Source of the DNA: Actinomycetota bacterium | GTDB lineage: Bacteria; Actinomycetota; Actinomycetes; S36-B12; UBA5976 | Assembly: GCA_947476765.1 (NCBI GenBank) | Contig: CANJRK010000012.1 | Coordinates: 1 to 12,957 of the forward strand | Length of the DNA stretch: 12,957 nt | Reading direction: 5' to 3' | Part shown: one piece after another, positions 1-6,797 of the stretch | Position numbering within the stretch: position 1 is the first letter of the stretch | Layout of the letters: the number at the start of each line of letters is the position of its first letter | Program-made: the position numbers and the translations under genes | The notes under the pieces: generated by a model | Told to the model about the DNA's origin: nothing | What the model saw: the letters and a program-made list of their open reading frames with translations, nothing else | The model's database searches: none

Positions 1-641
1 ACCCGCTCTAAGTCGGCAACATCGCTCACAATTTCCACGGCTCCGGCACCTTCTAGCTCTGCCCGATCGCCGTATCCATACAGCACCCCGATACCGGGCA
101 GGCCATGCTCTTTAGCTCCTAAAATATCGTGTTCACGATCACCAATCATGACAATTGAGGTGCCGTCACACATCCGAAGTTCGGCCAGGGCATGCTCGAT
201 AACCAACGCCTTCGTGCCTCGAAGCTCCCCAGTCTCATCGGATCCCGCGATCACATCAAAGAAATGGTCCAAACTGAAGTGCTGCAAAATATTTACTGCT
301 GCGTAATCCACTTTTGAGGTAGCAACAGCCAAACGTTTACCATCCGAACCAAGCTTGGCTAACAACTCAGGAATGCCAGGGTATACCGAATTCTCGTATG
401 CGCCGGTTTCGTTGTAGTACTCGCGATATAAGCGCACTGCTTCAGGTGTGTCAGATTCTGGCATACCGGCATAATCCTGAAATGAGGTCCAAAGTGGTGG
501 ACCAAGATATTTCTTTAATTCAGCATCATTTGGTTTTGGGTAACCCATTTTTTCTAGGGTGTACAAAACTCCGTTACCGACACCAAGGCCGCTATCCGTT
601 AGTGTTCCATCAAGATCAAAAAGTACAACGTCCCAGCTCAT
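1..641 (-). CDS. HAD-family phosphatase (Gph / 5'-nucleotidase-like), 3' end cut off
   Basis: Haloacid-dehalogenase superfamily phosphatase, read right to left from an ATG at 641. The window edge cuts it after 213 complete codons; relatives are about 215-220 residues, so little is missing. Motif I is FDLDGTLTD, with nucleophile Asp9 and acid/base Asp11. Motif II is VATSK (Thr108/Ser109), a motif III lysine probably lies in RGTK (Lys144), and motif IV is GDREHDI (Asp168, Asp172). A helical cap lies between motifs I and II. The wording around motif IV, followed by GIGVLYGYG, resembles bacterial HADs annotated as phosphoglycolate phosphatase or 5'-nucleotidase, so it should remove phosphate from a small phosphorylated metabolite in the cytosol. 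Exact substrate cannot be told from sequence. It starts 13 bp after the trpS stop and probably shares that transcript. No good Shine-Dalgarno is visible. Confidence 0.9.
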   Translation of the reverse strand, partial: MSWDVVLFDLDGTLTDSGLGVGNGVLYTLEKMGYPKPNDAELKKYLGPPLWTSFQDYAGMPESDTPEAVRLYREYYNETGAYENSVYPGIPELLAKLGSDGKRLAVATSKVDYAAVNILQHFSLDHFFDVIAGSDETGELRGTKALVIEHALAELRMCDGTSIVMIGDREHDILGAKEHGLPGIGVLYGYGDRAELEGAGAVEIVSDVADLER

Positions 642-654
642 GCTGCGCCAGAAA

Positions 655-1647
655 TCATGGATGGACGAATCCGAGTTTGTCGTGTACATCTGCCAAAGTT
701 TTTGCAGCAATGGCTTTGGCACGTACTGCACTTGTCCGCATAAGCCTTTCGAGTTCTGCCGGATCAGTCATGTAGGTATTAACTTTAGCTTGGAAGGGCT
801 CAACAAAACTCAAAACTGCTGCTGCGGTTTCTTTCTTTAGATCGCCGTACATCCGACCTTCGAAGCTTTTAACCAAGTCAGCAATCGCGATTTCAGTGTA
901 AGCCGACATTATTGTCAGCAAGTTTGAGACACCGGCTTTATTCACTGGATCAAATGCCACAACAGAATCTGAATCAGTTACGGCTGATTTGATTTTCTTT
1001 TCAGTGGTCTTAAGAGGGTCTAGTAAATTAATACAGCCTGATGGCGAAGATTTGCTCATCTTGGCCGTTGGGTCTTGCAAGTCTTGAATTTTTGCAGTTC
1101 CTTTTACAATGAATGCCTCAGGTACCGTGAACGTATCGCCAAACCGCGTATTGAATCGAATTGCCAGATCGCGAGTTAACTCCAAATGTTGACGTTGGTC
1201 TTCGCCAACTGGAACGGAGTTTGCTTGATAAAGCAAAATATCAGCTGCTTGCAAGATTGGATAAGTGAGCAGACCGACGCTTGCCGTAGCTGCTCCACCT
1301 TTTGCAGACTTGTCCTTGAACTGCGTCATGCGGTTTGCTTCGCCTAGGCCTGTAATAGAGGACATAACCCACATCAACTGCGCATGTTCTGGTACATGAC
1401 TTTGGACAATGAGCGTGGATTTGTTTGGATCAATTCCTAGGGCCAGAAGTTGCGCGTACGACAAAAGGGTTCGATTGCGAAGAGTCTTAGGATCCTGTTC
1501 GACTGTGATCGCATGCATGTCAGCAATGAAGTAAACGCATTCGTGCGTTTCCTGCATAGCAACCCAGTTCTGCAATGCACCTAGATGATTACCAATGTGG
1601 AAACTATCCGATGTGGGTTGGATGCCTGAAAGTACGCGCGGTGTCAT
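655..1647 (-). CDS. trpS: Tryptophan--tRNA ligase
   Basis: Tryptophanyl-tRNA synthetase, a class Ic cytosolic enzyme that activates tryptophan with ATP and charges tRNA-Trp. It has 330 residues, the normal length. The class I ATP signature is HIGN at 17-20, preceded by the typical GIQPT stretch (8-12). The tryptophan pocket region YPILQAADILLY is near 129-140, VGEDQRQH follows at 147-154, and the KMSKS loop is intact at 196-200. The ATG start overlaps the TGA stop of the upstream CNNM gene as ATGA (1644-1647), which suggests translational coupling. A possible AGGTGA abuts the ATG too closely to be a normal ribosome binding site. There is no separate leader, so no T-box or attenuator of its own is visible. 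Stop is TGA at 655-657. Confidence 0.97.
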   Translation of the reverse strand: MTPRVLSGIQPTSDSFHIGNHLGALQNWVAMQETHECVYFIADMHAITVEQDPKTLRNRTLLSYAQLLALGIDPNKSTLIVQSHVPEHAQLMWVMSSITGLGEANRMTQFKDKSAKGGAATASVGLLTYPILQAADILLYQANSVPVGEDQRQHLELTRDLAIRFNTRFGDTFTVPEAFIVKGTAKIQDLQDPTAKMSKSSPSGCINLLDPLKTTEKKIKSAVTDSDSVVAFDPVNKAGVSNLLTIMSAYTEIAIADLVKSFEGRMYGDLKKETAAAVLSFVEPFQAKVNTYMTDPAELERLMRTSAVRAKAIAAKTLADVHDKLGFVHP

Positions 1648-2936
1648 TCACCTATTGTGGCAGAACGAAGCACGCGAATCCGGGACACCCGTCGCCCGTC
1701 CATTTCTAGGACGCTCAGGGTTCCAGCTTCAATCACTATCTCGTCGCCAACCATTGGAATTCGCCCAAGTTGGGCAGCCATGAACCCAGCAGCCGTGTCA
1801 TATGGACCATCAGGCAATTCCATAAGTGTTTCTTCTAAGAAATCATCAAGATTTAGTAGGCCGTCAACTACAACATCTTTACCGGGTGGAATTACCCCTT
1901 CGGAGGCATCGGTGTCATACTCGTCTCGAATATCGCCAATTAGCTCTTCAACTAAATCTTCCATCGTGATGATGCCAGCGGTGCCACCGTATTCATCAAC
2001 AACAATTGCCAGGTGTGCGTTTGTCGCGCGCATATCAGTCAGCGCAGGTATTACCCGCTTAGTTCCAGGCAGTCGGGCAACCTCGCGCACAAGATCACCA
2101 ACGCGAATCGATCGTTCGCGAATCTCGGGGTCAAGCAAATCGCGAACGTGTACGAACCCTAAAACATCATCTTCGGAATCATCTGAAACTGGGTAACGCG
2201 AGTGCGGTTTGTCAGCGACGATTTTTACCGCTTTGTATACGGGCAAATCTGCATCAAGGAATGCAACTTCCGTACGCGGAATCATAATCTCGCGAATCTC
2301 TCGATCTCCGGCATCAAACACATCGTCAATTAATTCGCGCTCAGCATGCGTTAAGTCTTGGTGCATGGCAACCATGCCACGAAGTTCTTCACCGGAGATT
2401 TGCTCTTTCTTAGCATTTGGGTTACCACCAAGTATGCGCACCACCACATCAGTAGAAGCCGACAGTAGTGCAATAAAAGGAGCGAACAGTTTTGCCATTA
2501 AATCAATTGGGCCTGCTAAAAATAATGCATAGCGCTCAGAATGCTGAAGTGCTAGCCGCTTTGGAACGAGTTCTGCAAAAACCAACGCTAAGTAGGCAAC
2601 CACAATTGTTGATGCAATAAATGAGACGGTTTCAGCAATCCCTTTACTTAATCCAAAGCTCTCAAGCCAGGGCACCACAATTGGAGCCAAACGCTTTTCG
2701 CCATATGCCGCAGAAATGAAGCCTGCAAGTGTTACTCCGACTTGACCCGCGGCCAGAAAACGATTGGGATCTTCCACCAACTTTGCTAACCGTCGTCCGC
2801 GACGTCCGCCAGACTCCGCAAGTTTTGTTACTTGGCTTTCTCTAAGCGTGATTAATGCAGTTTCTGCCGCCACGAATACAGCACCTATAGCCATAAAGAC
2901 AAAAACTGTGCCAAAAATCGGCAGGAGTGCGTTCAC
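1644..2936 (-). CDS. CNNM/CBS-pair/CorC_HlyC membrane protein (HlyC/CorC family)
   Basis: Membrane protein of the CNNM (DUF21) family with a cytosolic regulatory part, 430 residues from the GTG at 2936. Order: hydrophobic CNNM domain with about four membrane segments (roughly 2-25, 65-90, 100-125, 138-165), the segment ending in AAETALI (23-29); a CBS pair (first from IMIPRTE, about 217-270; second about 290-345 with VVDEYGGTAG at 312-321); and a C-terminal CorC_HlyC domain (about 350-428). The family is linked to magnesium or cobalt transport and homeostasis. The old 'hemolysin' name is not evidence of toxicity. An ATG at 2978 would add 14 residues, but it would overlap xth by 32 bp and put a polar stretch before the first membrane segment, so I prefer the GTG 10 bp after the xth stop. 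Its TGA overlaps the trpS ATG. Confidence 0.92.
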   Translation of the reverse strand: MNALLPIFGTVFVFMAIGAVFVAAETALITLRESQVTKLAESGGRRGRRLAKLVEDPNRFLAAGQVGVTLAGFISAAYGEKRLAPIVVPWLESFGLSKGIAETVSFIASTIVVAYLALVFAELVPKRLALQHSERYALFLAGPIDLMAKLFAPFIALLSASTDVVVRILGGNPNAKKEQISGEELRGMVAMHQDLTHAERELIDDVFDAGDREIREIMIPRTEVAFLDADLPVYKAVKIVADKPHSRYPVSDDSEDDVLGFVHVRDLLDPEIRERSIRVGDLVREVARLPGTKRVIPALTDMRATNAHLAIVVDEYGGTAGIITMEDLVEELIGDIRDEYDTDASEGVIPPGKDVVVDGLLNLDDFLEETLMELPDGPYDTAAGFMAAQLGRIPMVGDEIVIEAGTLSVLEMDGRRVSRIRVLRSATIGE

Positions 2937-2946
2937 ATGTCCAAGT

Positions 2947-3762
2947 CTACAAGTTAAATTTTGCCGTAACGGGAGCATGATCGCTCCAACGTTGAGCGTA
3001 TGAATCAGCCCTACCTACAACTATATCTTTGCAATGTGGGGCCAAAGCACTTGTTGCTACGTGATAGTCAATTCGCCAACCAGCATTGTTATCGAATGCT
3101 TGACCGCGCCATGACCACCAGGTGTAAGGACCTTCGACTTCGCCAGCGTGCTTTCTTCCCAAGTCAACTACCCCAACCTTTTCGAACCACTTGTCGAAAT
3201 AAGCTCGCTCTTCGGGCAGAAAGCCCGCTTTAGTTAAGTTGCCTTTCCAGTTCTTGATATCAAGTTCACGATGACCAACATTAAAGTCACCACATGCCAA
3301 AAATAATTCGCCAGATTTCTCTACTACCTGAAAACGCTTTGTCATAGCTTCCAAGAAGCGATATTTTTCCTGTTGCACTGGCTTTTCTGCATCACCAGAA
3401 TGCACGTAGACCGAAGCTACTGTTAGCGGACCTTGTTTGGTGTCCACTTCTGCTTGAACCCAACGGCCAGTTTCGGCAAATTCCTTTGGGCCAACTCCGG
3501 TCTTTATCTTGGTCAACTTTTTAGTACTTAGAATTGCCACTCCGGCGTGTCCGAGTCGAGCGCTTGAATCGTGTGCAACATGCAGATCTGACAGTCCTGC
3601 TGCTGCAAGAACTTCGTGCAATTGATCCGTAGTTGCCCTGACTTCCTGCAGACAGACAACTTCAGCCATTCCTGAATCAAGTTGGGATTTGATCCAGTCA
3701 AAGCCGCCACGCTTAAGTGCGGCGCGCACGCCGTTTGCGTTAGCCGAAATTACCCCGAGCAT
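2947..3762 (-). CDS. xth: Exodeoxyribonuclease III (AP endonuclease)
   Basis: Exonuclease III-type repair enzyme of the exonuclease/endonuclease/phosphatase fold. It cuts DNA 5' of abasic sites and trims 3' ends in base-excision repair. It has 271 residues, as expected. Active-site residues are all present in order: Asn10 (SANANGVRAA), metal ligand Glu40 (CLQEVRA), Tyr119 (SVYVHSGD), Asp159 and Asn161 (GDFNVGHRELD), Asp232 after GWR, and the Asp261-His262 pair in RWSDHAPV. The tryptophan-rich YTWWSWRG (213-220) is typical of the substrate-binding loop. The ATG lies 3 bp after the icd stop (TAATTTATG), so it is almost certainly co-transcribed and perhaps coupled with icd. There is no metabolic link with its neighbours; this looks like a housekeeping operon. 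The gene ends with TAG at 2947-2949. Confidence 0.96.
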   Translation of the reverse strand: MLGVISANANGVRAALKRGGFDWIKSQLDSGMAEVVCLQEVRATTDQLHEVLAAAGLSDLHVAHDSSARLGHAGVAILSTKKLTKIKTGVGPKEFAETGRWVQAEVDTKQGPLTVASVYVHSGDAEKPVQQEKYRFLEAMTKRFQVVEKSGELFLACGDFNVGHRELDIKNWKGNLTKAGFLPEERAYFDKWFEKVGVVDLGRKHAGEVEGPYTWWSWRGQAFDNNAGWRIDYHVATSALAPHCKDIVVGRADSYAQRWSDHAPVTAKFNL

Positions 3763-3765
3763 AAA

Positions 3766-4983
3766 TTATGCCGACATTACTTTCTGCAAGTTTTCATTGA
3801 TAGCGCCTAAGAATTCTTCAGTCGTCAAGTAAGGCTGATCCTTGCCAACAAGTAGCGCTAGGTCCTTTGTCATTTTTCCGCTTTCCACAGTTTCAATGCA
3901 AACGCGCTCAAGAGTTTCTGCAAACTTAGTAACTTCCGGCGTACCGTCTAACTTGCCGCGATGTGCCAAACCCTGGGTCCACGCAAAAATTGAGGCAATC
4001 GGATTGGTAGATGTTGGGCGGCCATTTTGATGATGGCGATAGTGGCGAGTAACTGTGCCGTGCGCAGCTTCTGCTTCTACTGTCTTGCCATCTGGAGTCA
4101 TCAACACGGAAGTCATTAGACCAAGTGAACCAAATCCTTGGGCTACGGTGTCAGATTGCACATCGCCGTCATAGTTCTTGCAGGCCCAGACATAGCCGCC
4201 TTCCCACTTAAGAGCGGAGGCAACCATGTCATCAATTAAGCGATGTTCGTAAGTTAGGCCAGCAGCATCGAAATCGGCTTTGAATTCCTTTTCATAAATC
4301 TCTTGGAAAATATCTTTGAACTGTCCGTCATAGGCCTTCAGGATTGTGTTCTTAGTTGATAGGTAAACCGGGTAGTTGCGGTTCAAACCATATCGAAGCG
4401 ATGCACGGGCAAACTCGCGAATTGATTCATCCAAGTTATACATGCCCATAGCAACACCTGAAGATGGGAAATCGAAAATGTTTAGTTCCATTGGCTCGCT
4501 GCCATCAGCAGGAGTAAATGTCATTGTCAAGGAACCAGCACCTGGGATCTTCACATCCGTGGCCTTGTACTGATCACCAAAGGCATGGCGTCCAACGATG
4601 ATTGGCTTGGTCCAGCCCGGGACTAAACGTGGAATGTTGCTGATGATGATTGGCTCACGGAAAATAACACCACCAAGAATGTTGCGAATAGTCCCATTTG
4701 GCGACTTCCACATTTTCTTTAACCCAAATTCTTCAACGCGAGCTTCATCAGGGGTAATAGTGGCGCACTTAATTCCAACGCCGTGCTTTTTGATCGCGTT
4801 TGCCGCATCAATAGTCACTTGATCGTCCGTGGCATCACGATTTTCAATGCCCAAGTCGTAGTAATCAATATTGATGTCTAAGTAAGGCAGAATCAACTGC
4901 TCCTTGATGAAAGACCAAATGATACGAGTCATTTCGTCGCCATCAAGATCTACTACAGTTCCTTGCACCTTAATTTTTGACAT
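3766..4983 (-). CDS. icd: NADP-dependent isocitrate dehydrogenase, homodimeric eukaryotic-like type
   Basis: Oxidatively decarboxylates isocitrate to 2-oxoglutarate in the TCA cycle, making NADPH. At 405 residues it belongs to the homodimeric type related to human IDH1/IDH2 and mycobacterial Icd1, not to the ~740-residue monomeric enzyme found in many actinobacteria. Isocitrate-binding SPNGTIRN (94-101) contains Arg100, with Arg109 and Arg132 following. Catalytic Tyr139 and Lys212, and metal-binding aspartates in DDMVASALKW (251-252) and YDGDVQSD (275, 279), are present. NADP specificity is indicated by HGTVTRHYR (308-316), where Arg313-His314 correspond to the 2'-phosphate contacts of human IDH1. 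A strong AAGGA lies 6 nt before the ATG (4990-4994). The gene follows mdh after 27 bp, consistent with one TCA operon. Confidence 0.97.
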   Translation of the reverse strand: MSKIKVQGTVVDLDGDEMTRIIWSFIKEQLILPYLDINIDYYDLGIENRDATDDQVTIDAANAIKKHGVGIKCATITPDEARVEEFGLKKMWKSPNGTIRNILGGVIFREPIIISNIPRLVPGWTKPIIVGRHAFGDQYKATDVKIPGAGSLTMTFTPADGSEPMELNIFDFPSSGVAMGMYNLDESIREFARASLRYGLNRNYPVYLSTKNTILKAYDGQFKDIFQEIYEKEFKADFDAAGLTYEHRLIDDMVASALKWEGGYVWACKNYDGDVQSDTVAQGFGSLGLMTSVLMTPDGKTVEAEAAHGTVTRHYRHHQNGRPTSTNPIASIFAWTQGLAHRGKLDGTPEVTKFAETLERVCIETVESGKMTKDLALLVGKDQPYLTTEEFLGAINENLQKVMSA

Positions 4984-4989
4984 TTGTTT

Positions 4990-4994
4990 TCCTT
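4990..4994 (-). promoter_or_regulatory. Ribosome binding site of icd
   Basis: AAGGA on the minus strand, 6 nt before the icd ATG, inside the 27-bp mdh-icd gap. This is one of the clearest Shine-Dalgarno sequences in the window and supports independent strong initiation of icd on the mdh transcript. Confidence 0.8.
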
Positions 4995-5010
4995 AAATTG
5001 AAAATCTGGT

Positions 5011-5961
5011 TTATAGTCCGGCTACGTCGGCTTGCTTTTCGCGTACTGCTTCAGCAGCAGCTTTTAACTCAACTAGTTCCGAGTCAGTAAGCGTGGTTTC
5101 TACAACTTTACGAACGCCACCCTTGCCGATTTGGGCTTCGACACCGAGATAAACACCGTTGATGCCATATTCGCCGTCGACCCAGGCACAAACTGGCATA
5201 ACTGCGCCAGAATCTTCGATCACTGCTTTAGCCATTCGAGCGGCGGCGGCTGAAGGCGCGTAATAGGCAGAACCAGTCTTCAGTAACGCAACTACCTCCG
5301 CACCACCGTTACGAGTGCGAACAACTAACTCTTCAATCTTGTCGGCAGAAAGCAAATCCGATAGAGGCTTGCCATCAACGGTGCAGCGCGATGGAACTGG
5401 AACCATAGTGTCGCCGTGAGAACCAAGTGTCAGAGTTTTCACAGAAGCAACAGGAACTTTTAATTCCTCAGCGACGAAGTGTGTGAAGCGGGCAGTATCT
5501 AACATGCCGGCTTGGCCAAGTACGCGTTCTTTTGGAAAACCACTTGCAAGCTGCGTAAGTGCAGTCATTTCATCCAGTGGATTAGAAACTACGATGATGA
5601 CGGAATTTGGTGCGTGCTTAGCAATGTTCTCGGCAACCCCTCGAACAATCTTTGCATTTGTCTCGATTAAGTCCATACGGCTCATGCCCGGCTTTCGGGG
5701 TAGTCCGGCTGTTATGACAACTACATCAGAGCCAGCAATTGCCTCGTACCCGCCGCCATCAACAGTTGTTGTTTGGCCAACAATTTTGGTTTCAAAACCT
5801 TCGATAGAGCGAGATTGATTCATATCAAGGGCTATGCCTTCGGGCTTTCCCTCAAGAATGTCGGTCAATACAACAGTGTCTACAATGTTGTATTCCGCAA
5901 TACGTTGCGCAGTTGTTGATCCGTAAAAACCAGCACCTACGACGGTGACTTTGCCAGCCAT
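5011..5961 (-). CDS. mdh: Malate dehydrogenase (LDH-like type)
   Basis: NAD-dependent malate dehydrogenase interconverting malate and oxaloacetate, 316 residues. The Rossmann motif GAGFYGS is at 9-15, with Asp34 (LTDI) indicating NAD rather than NADP. Substrate-loop arginines are Arg89 and Arg95 in GLPRKPGMSR; arginine at the specificity position favours malate over lactate dehydrogenase. Further motifs are VVSNPLD (124-130), Asp155 and Arg158 in LDTARF, and catalytic His182 in GSHGDTMVP. The frame stays open upstream to 6060, but I chose the ATG at 5961. It is preceded at 6 nt by GAAGGA (5968-5973), and the protein then begins directly with the Rossmann strand. It is the first gene of the leftward unit (icd follows after 27 bp). 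A 14-bp palindrome lies 24 bp before its start. Confidence 0.97.
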   Translation of the reverse strand: MAGKVTVVGAGFYGSTTAQRIAEYNIVDTVVLTDILEGKPEGIALDMNQSRSIEGFETKIVGQTTTVDGGGYEAIAGSDVVVITAGLPRKPGMSRMDLIETNAKIVRGVAENIAKHAPNSVIIVVSNPLDEMTALTQLASGFPKERVLGQAGMLDTARFTHFVAEELKVPVASVKTLTLGSHGDTMVPVPSRCTVDGKPLSDLLSADKIEELVVRTRNGGAEVVALLKTGSAYYAPSAAAARMAKAVIEDSGAVMPVCAWVDGEYGINGVYLGVEAQIGKGGVRKVVETTLTDSELVELKAAAEAVREKQADVAGL

Positions 5962-5967
5962 GAAAAA

Positions 5968-5973
5968 TCCTTC
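5968..5973 (-). promoter_or_regulatory. Ribosome binding site deciding the mdh start
   Basis: GAAGGA on the minus strand, 6 nt before the ATG at 5961. It supports the 316-residue form of Mdh over longer forms in the same frame. Those longer forms would run back across the intergenic palindromes. Confidence 0.8.
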
Positions 5974-5985
5974 GAGTAAAAGTAT

Positions 5986-5999
5986 CTTGACGTCAAGAC
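5986..5999. promoter_or_regulatory. Perfect 14-bp palindrome, candidate operator of mdh-icd
   Basis: TCTTGACGTCAAGA is identical on both strands and lies 24 bp upstream of the mdh ATG, just before its ribosome binding site. Two perfect 7-bp half-sites with no spacer suit a dimeric winged-helix regulator. MarR-family proteins bind sites of this kind. In Streptomyces, the MarR-type regulator TamR controls mdh, icd, aconitase and malate synthase genes, so a TamR-like operator is a reasonable inference. No regulator gene is present in the window to support it. The minus-strand TTGACG inside it resembles a -35 box, but no -10 follows at 16-18 nt. Confidence 0.5.
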
Positions 6000-6015
6000 A
6001 CTTTAATACTACTCC

Positions 6016-6031
6016 CCCTGACGTTTCAGGG
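6016..6031. repeat. Short inverted repeat (6-bp arms, 4-nt loop)
   Basis: CCCTGA - CGTT - TCAGGG. It sits in the mdh/HAD intergenic region between the two longer palindromes. No T-run follows on either strand, so it is not a typical terminator. It could be an operator half-site pair or a small hairpin in the mdh leader. Its left arm overlaps the possible -35 of the rightward promoter. Confidence 0.4.
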
Positions 6032-6047
6032 CATAACCGGTTATAGA
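6018..6047 (+). promoter_or_regulatory. Possible promoter for the plus-strand HAD gene
   Basis: CTGACG (6018-6023, 4/6 match to TTGACA), an 18-nt spacer, then TATAGA (6042-6047, 4/6 match to TATAAT). Transcription would start near 6054, leaving a leader of about 48 nt before the ATG at 6102. The match is modest and was judged by eye. Confidence 0.3.
6033..6044. promoter_or_regulatory. Perfect 12-bp palindrome overlapping possible divergent -10 boxes
   Basis: ATAACCGGTTAT reads the same on both strands. Its right edge overlaps TATAAC on the minus strand (6045-6040), a 5/6 match to a -10 box that could serve mdh. It also overlaps TATAGA on the plus strand (6042-6047), a weaker -10 for the HAD gene. 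A protein bound here could control both directions. The minus-strand -10 has no recognisable -35 at 16-18 nt, so the mdh promoter remains unassigned. Confidence 0.35.
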
Positions 6048-6090
6048 GTGCGAAGCACATTCATAAGTTGGGAAGATTCCAACCTACTCT

Positions 6091-6096
6091 GGGAGG
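6091..6096 (+). promoter_or_regulatory. Ribosome binding site deciding the HAD start
   Basis: GGGAGG lies 5 nt before the ATG at 6102. It selects this ATG over the in-frame upstream ATG at 6048, which would add 18 residues unlike any HAD N-terminus. Confidence 0.8.
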
Positions 6097-6101
6097 CCAC
6101 A

Positions 6102-6797
6102 ATGGTTGATTATCAGGCATATGATGCGCTTACGTTTGATTGCTACGGCACGTTAATTGACTGGGAATCCGGCATCCTTGCCGGCTTGCGGTCAGCACTT
6201 GGTGAATCCGTTAGCGATGTATCTGACGCTGAACTTTTACGCGACTTTTCGCGCCATGAGCACGAAGCCGAAATACCTTATAAGGGTTACCGTGAAGTTC
6301 TAGGACTCACACTTCGCCTGCTCGCTGCTGAGCGCGGGATTGCCGTCACTGCCGAACAAGAAGCACAATTTGGTGGCAGTGTCGTTGACTGGCCTGCATT
6401 TCCAGATTCACATGATGCACTTGCCGAACTGCAAAAAAGATTTAAACTCGTGGTCATTACAAACTGCGATGATGATTTGTTTGCAGCCTCAGCTAAGCGT
6501 CTTGGCATTGATTTTGACGAGGTCATCACGGCCCAACAAGTTGGATCGTATAAACCAAACATTGAGAACTTTCATTTCGCTCATGAAAAAATTGAGCGTA
6601 CCTTAGGCATCTCTAAGGATCGAATTCTGCATGTTGCGCAAAGTTTGTTCCACGATCACGGGCCGGCGAAAAGCATCGGGATGACTACCGTTCACATCAG
6701 CCGAAGAGGAAATGGCGCCGCCCCACAAGCTAGCGCTACCCCGGATCAGGTTTTCCCTGACATGGCTTCGTTTGCTAGTGCAGTTACTGGGTCTTAG
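6102..6797 (+). CDS. HAD hydrolase of the haloacid-dehalogenase (type II) kind
   Basis: Soluble HAD-superfamily hydrolase of 231 residues and the only plus-strand gene. Motif I is FDCYGTLID (12-20): nucleophile Asp13 is present, but the second acid of the phosphatase signature DxD is Tyr15, as in L-2-haloacid dehalogenases (DxYGT). Motif II is VVITNCD (117-123), the motif III lysine is Lys151 in SYKP, and the motif IV region is HVAQSLFHDHGPAKSIG (177-193) with Asp185. A helical cap spans roughly 20-100. The family contains dehalogenases and many uncharacterised hydrolases, so C-halogen cleavage is possible but unproven. It is transcribed divergently from mdh. Its TAG stop lies inside the end of the converging transporter gene (14-bp overlap). 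It looks like a single-gene unit, possibly an insertion into the actinobacterial purH-mdh neighbourhood. Confidence 0.9.
   Translation: MVDYQAYDALTFDCYGTLIDWESGILAGLRSALGESVSDVSDAELLRDFSRHEHEAEIPYKGYREVLGLTLRLLAAERGIAVTAEQEAQFGGSVVDWPAFPDSHDALAELQKRFKLVVITNCDDDLFAASAKRLGIDFDEVITAQQVGSYKPNIENFHFAHEKIERTLGISKDRILHVAQSLFHDHGPAKSIGMTTVHISRRGNGAAPQASATPDQVFPDMASFASAVTGS

Noticed and set aside
1657..2196. Long plus-strand open frame antisense to the CNNM/CorC-like gene
   Set aside because: Its translation is serine/arginine-rich low-complexity text without motifs. It lies wholly opposite a conserved gene with intact domains, so it is a shadow frame.
1644..2936. Reading the CNNM/CorC-like protein as a hemolysin or toxin
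   Set aside because: The name is historical. CNNM, CBS and CorC_HlyC domains point to ion homeostasis, and the gene sits in a housekeeping operon.
5986..5999. TTGACG inside the palindrome as the -35 box of mdh
   Set aside because: The sequence 16-18 nt downstream is the ribosome binding site region (GAAGGA), not a -10 box, so this promoter assignment fails. The resemblance of TGACGTCA to the eukaryotic CRE site is irrelevant in bacteria.
5962..6060. N-terminal extension of Mdh back to 6060
   Set aside because: It would translate the intergenic palindromes, has no homology to Mdh N-termini, and bypasses the good GAAGGA site before ATG 5961.
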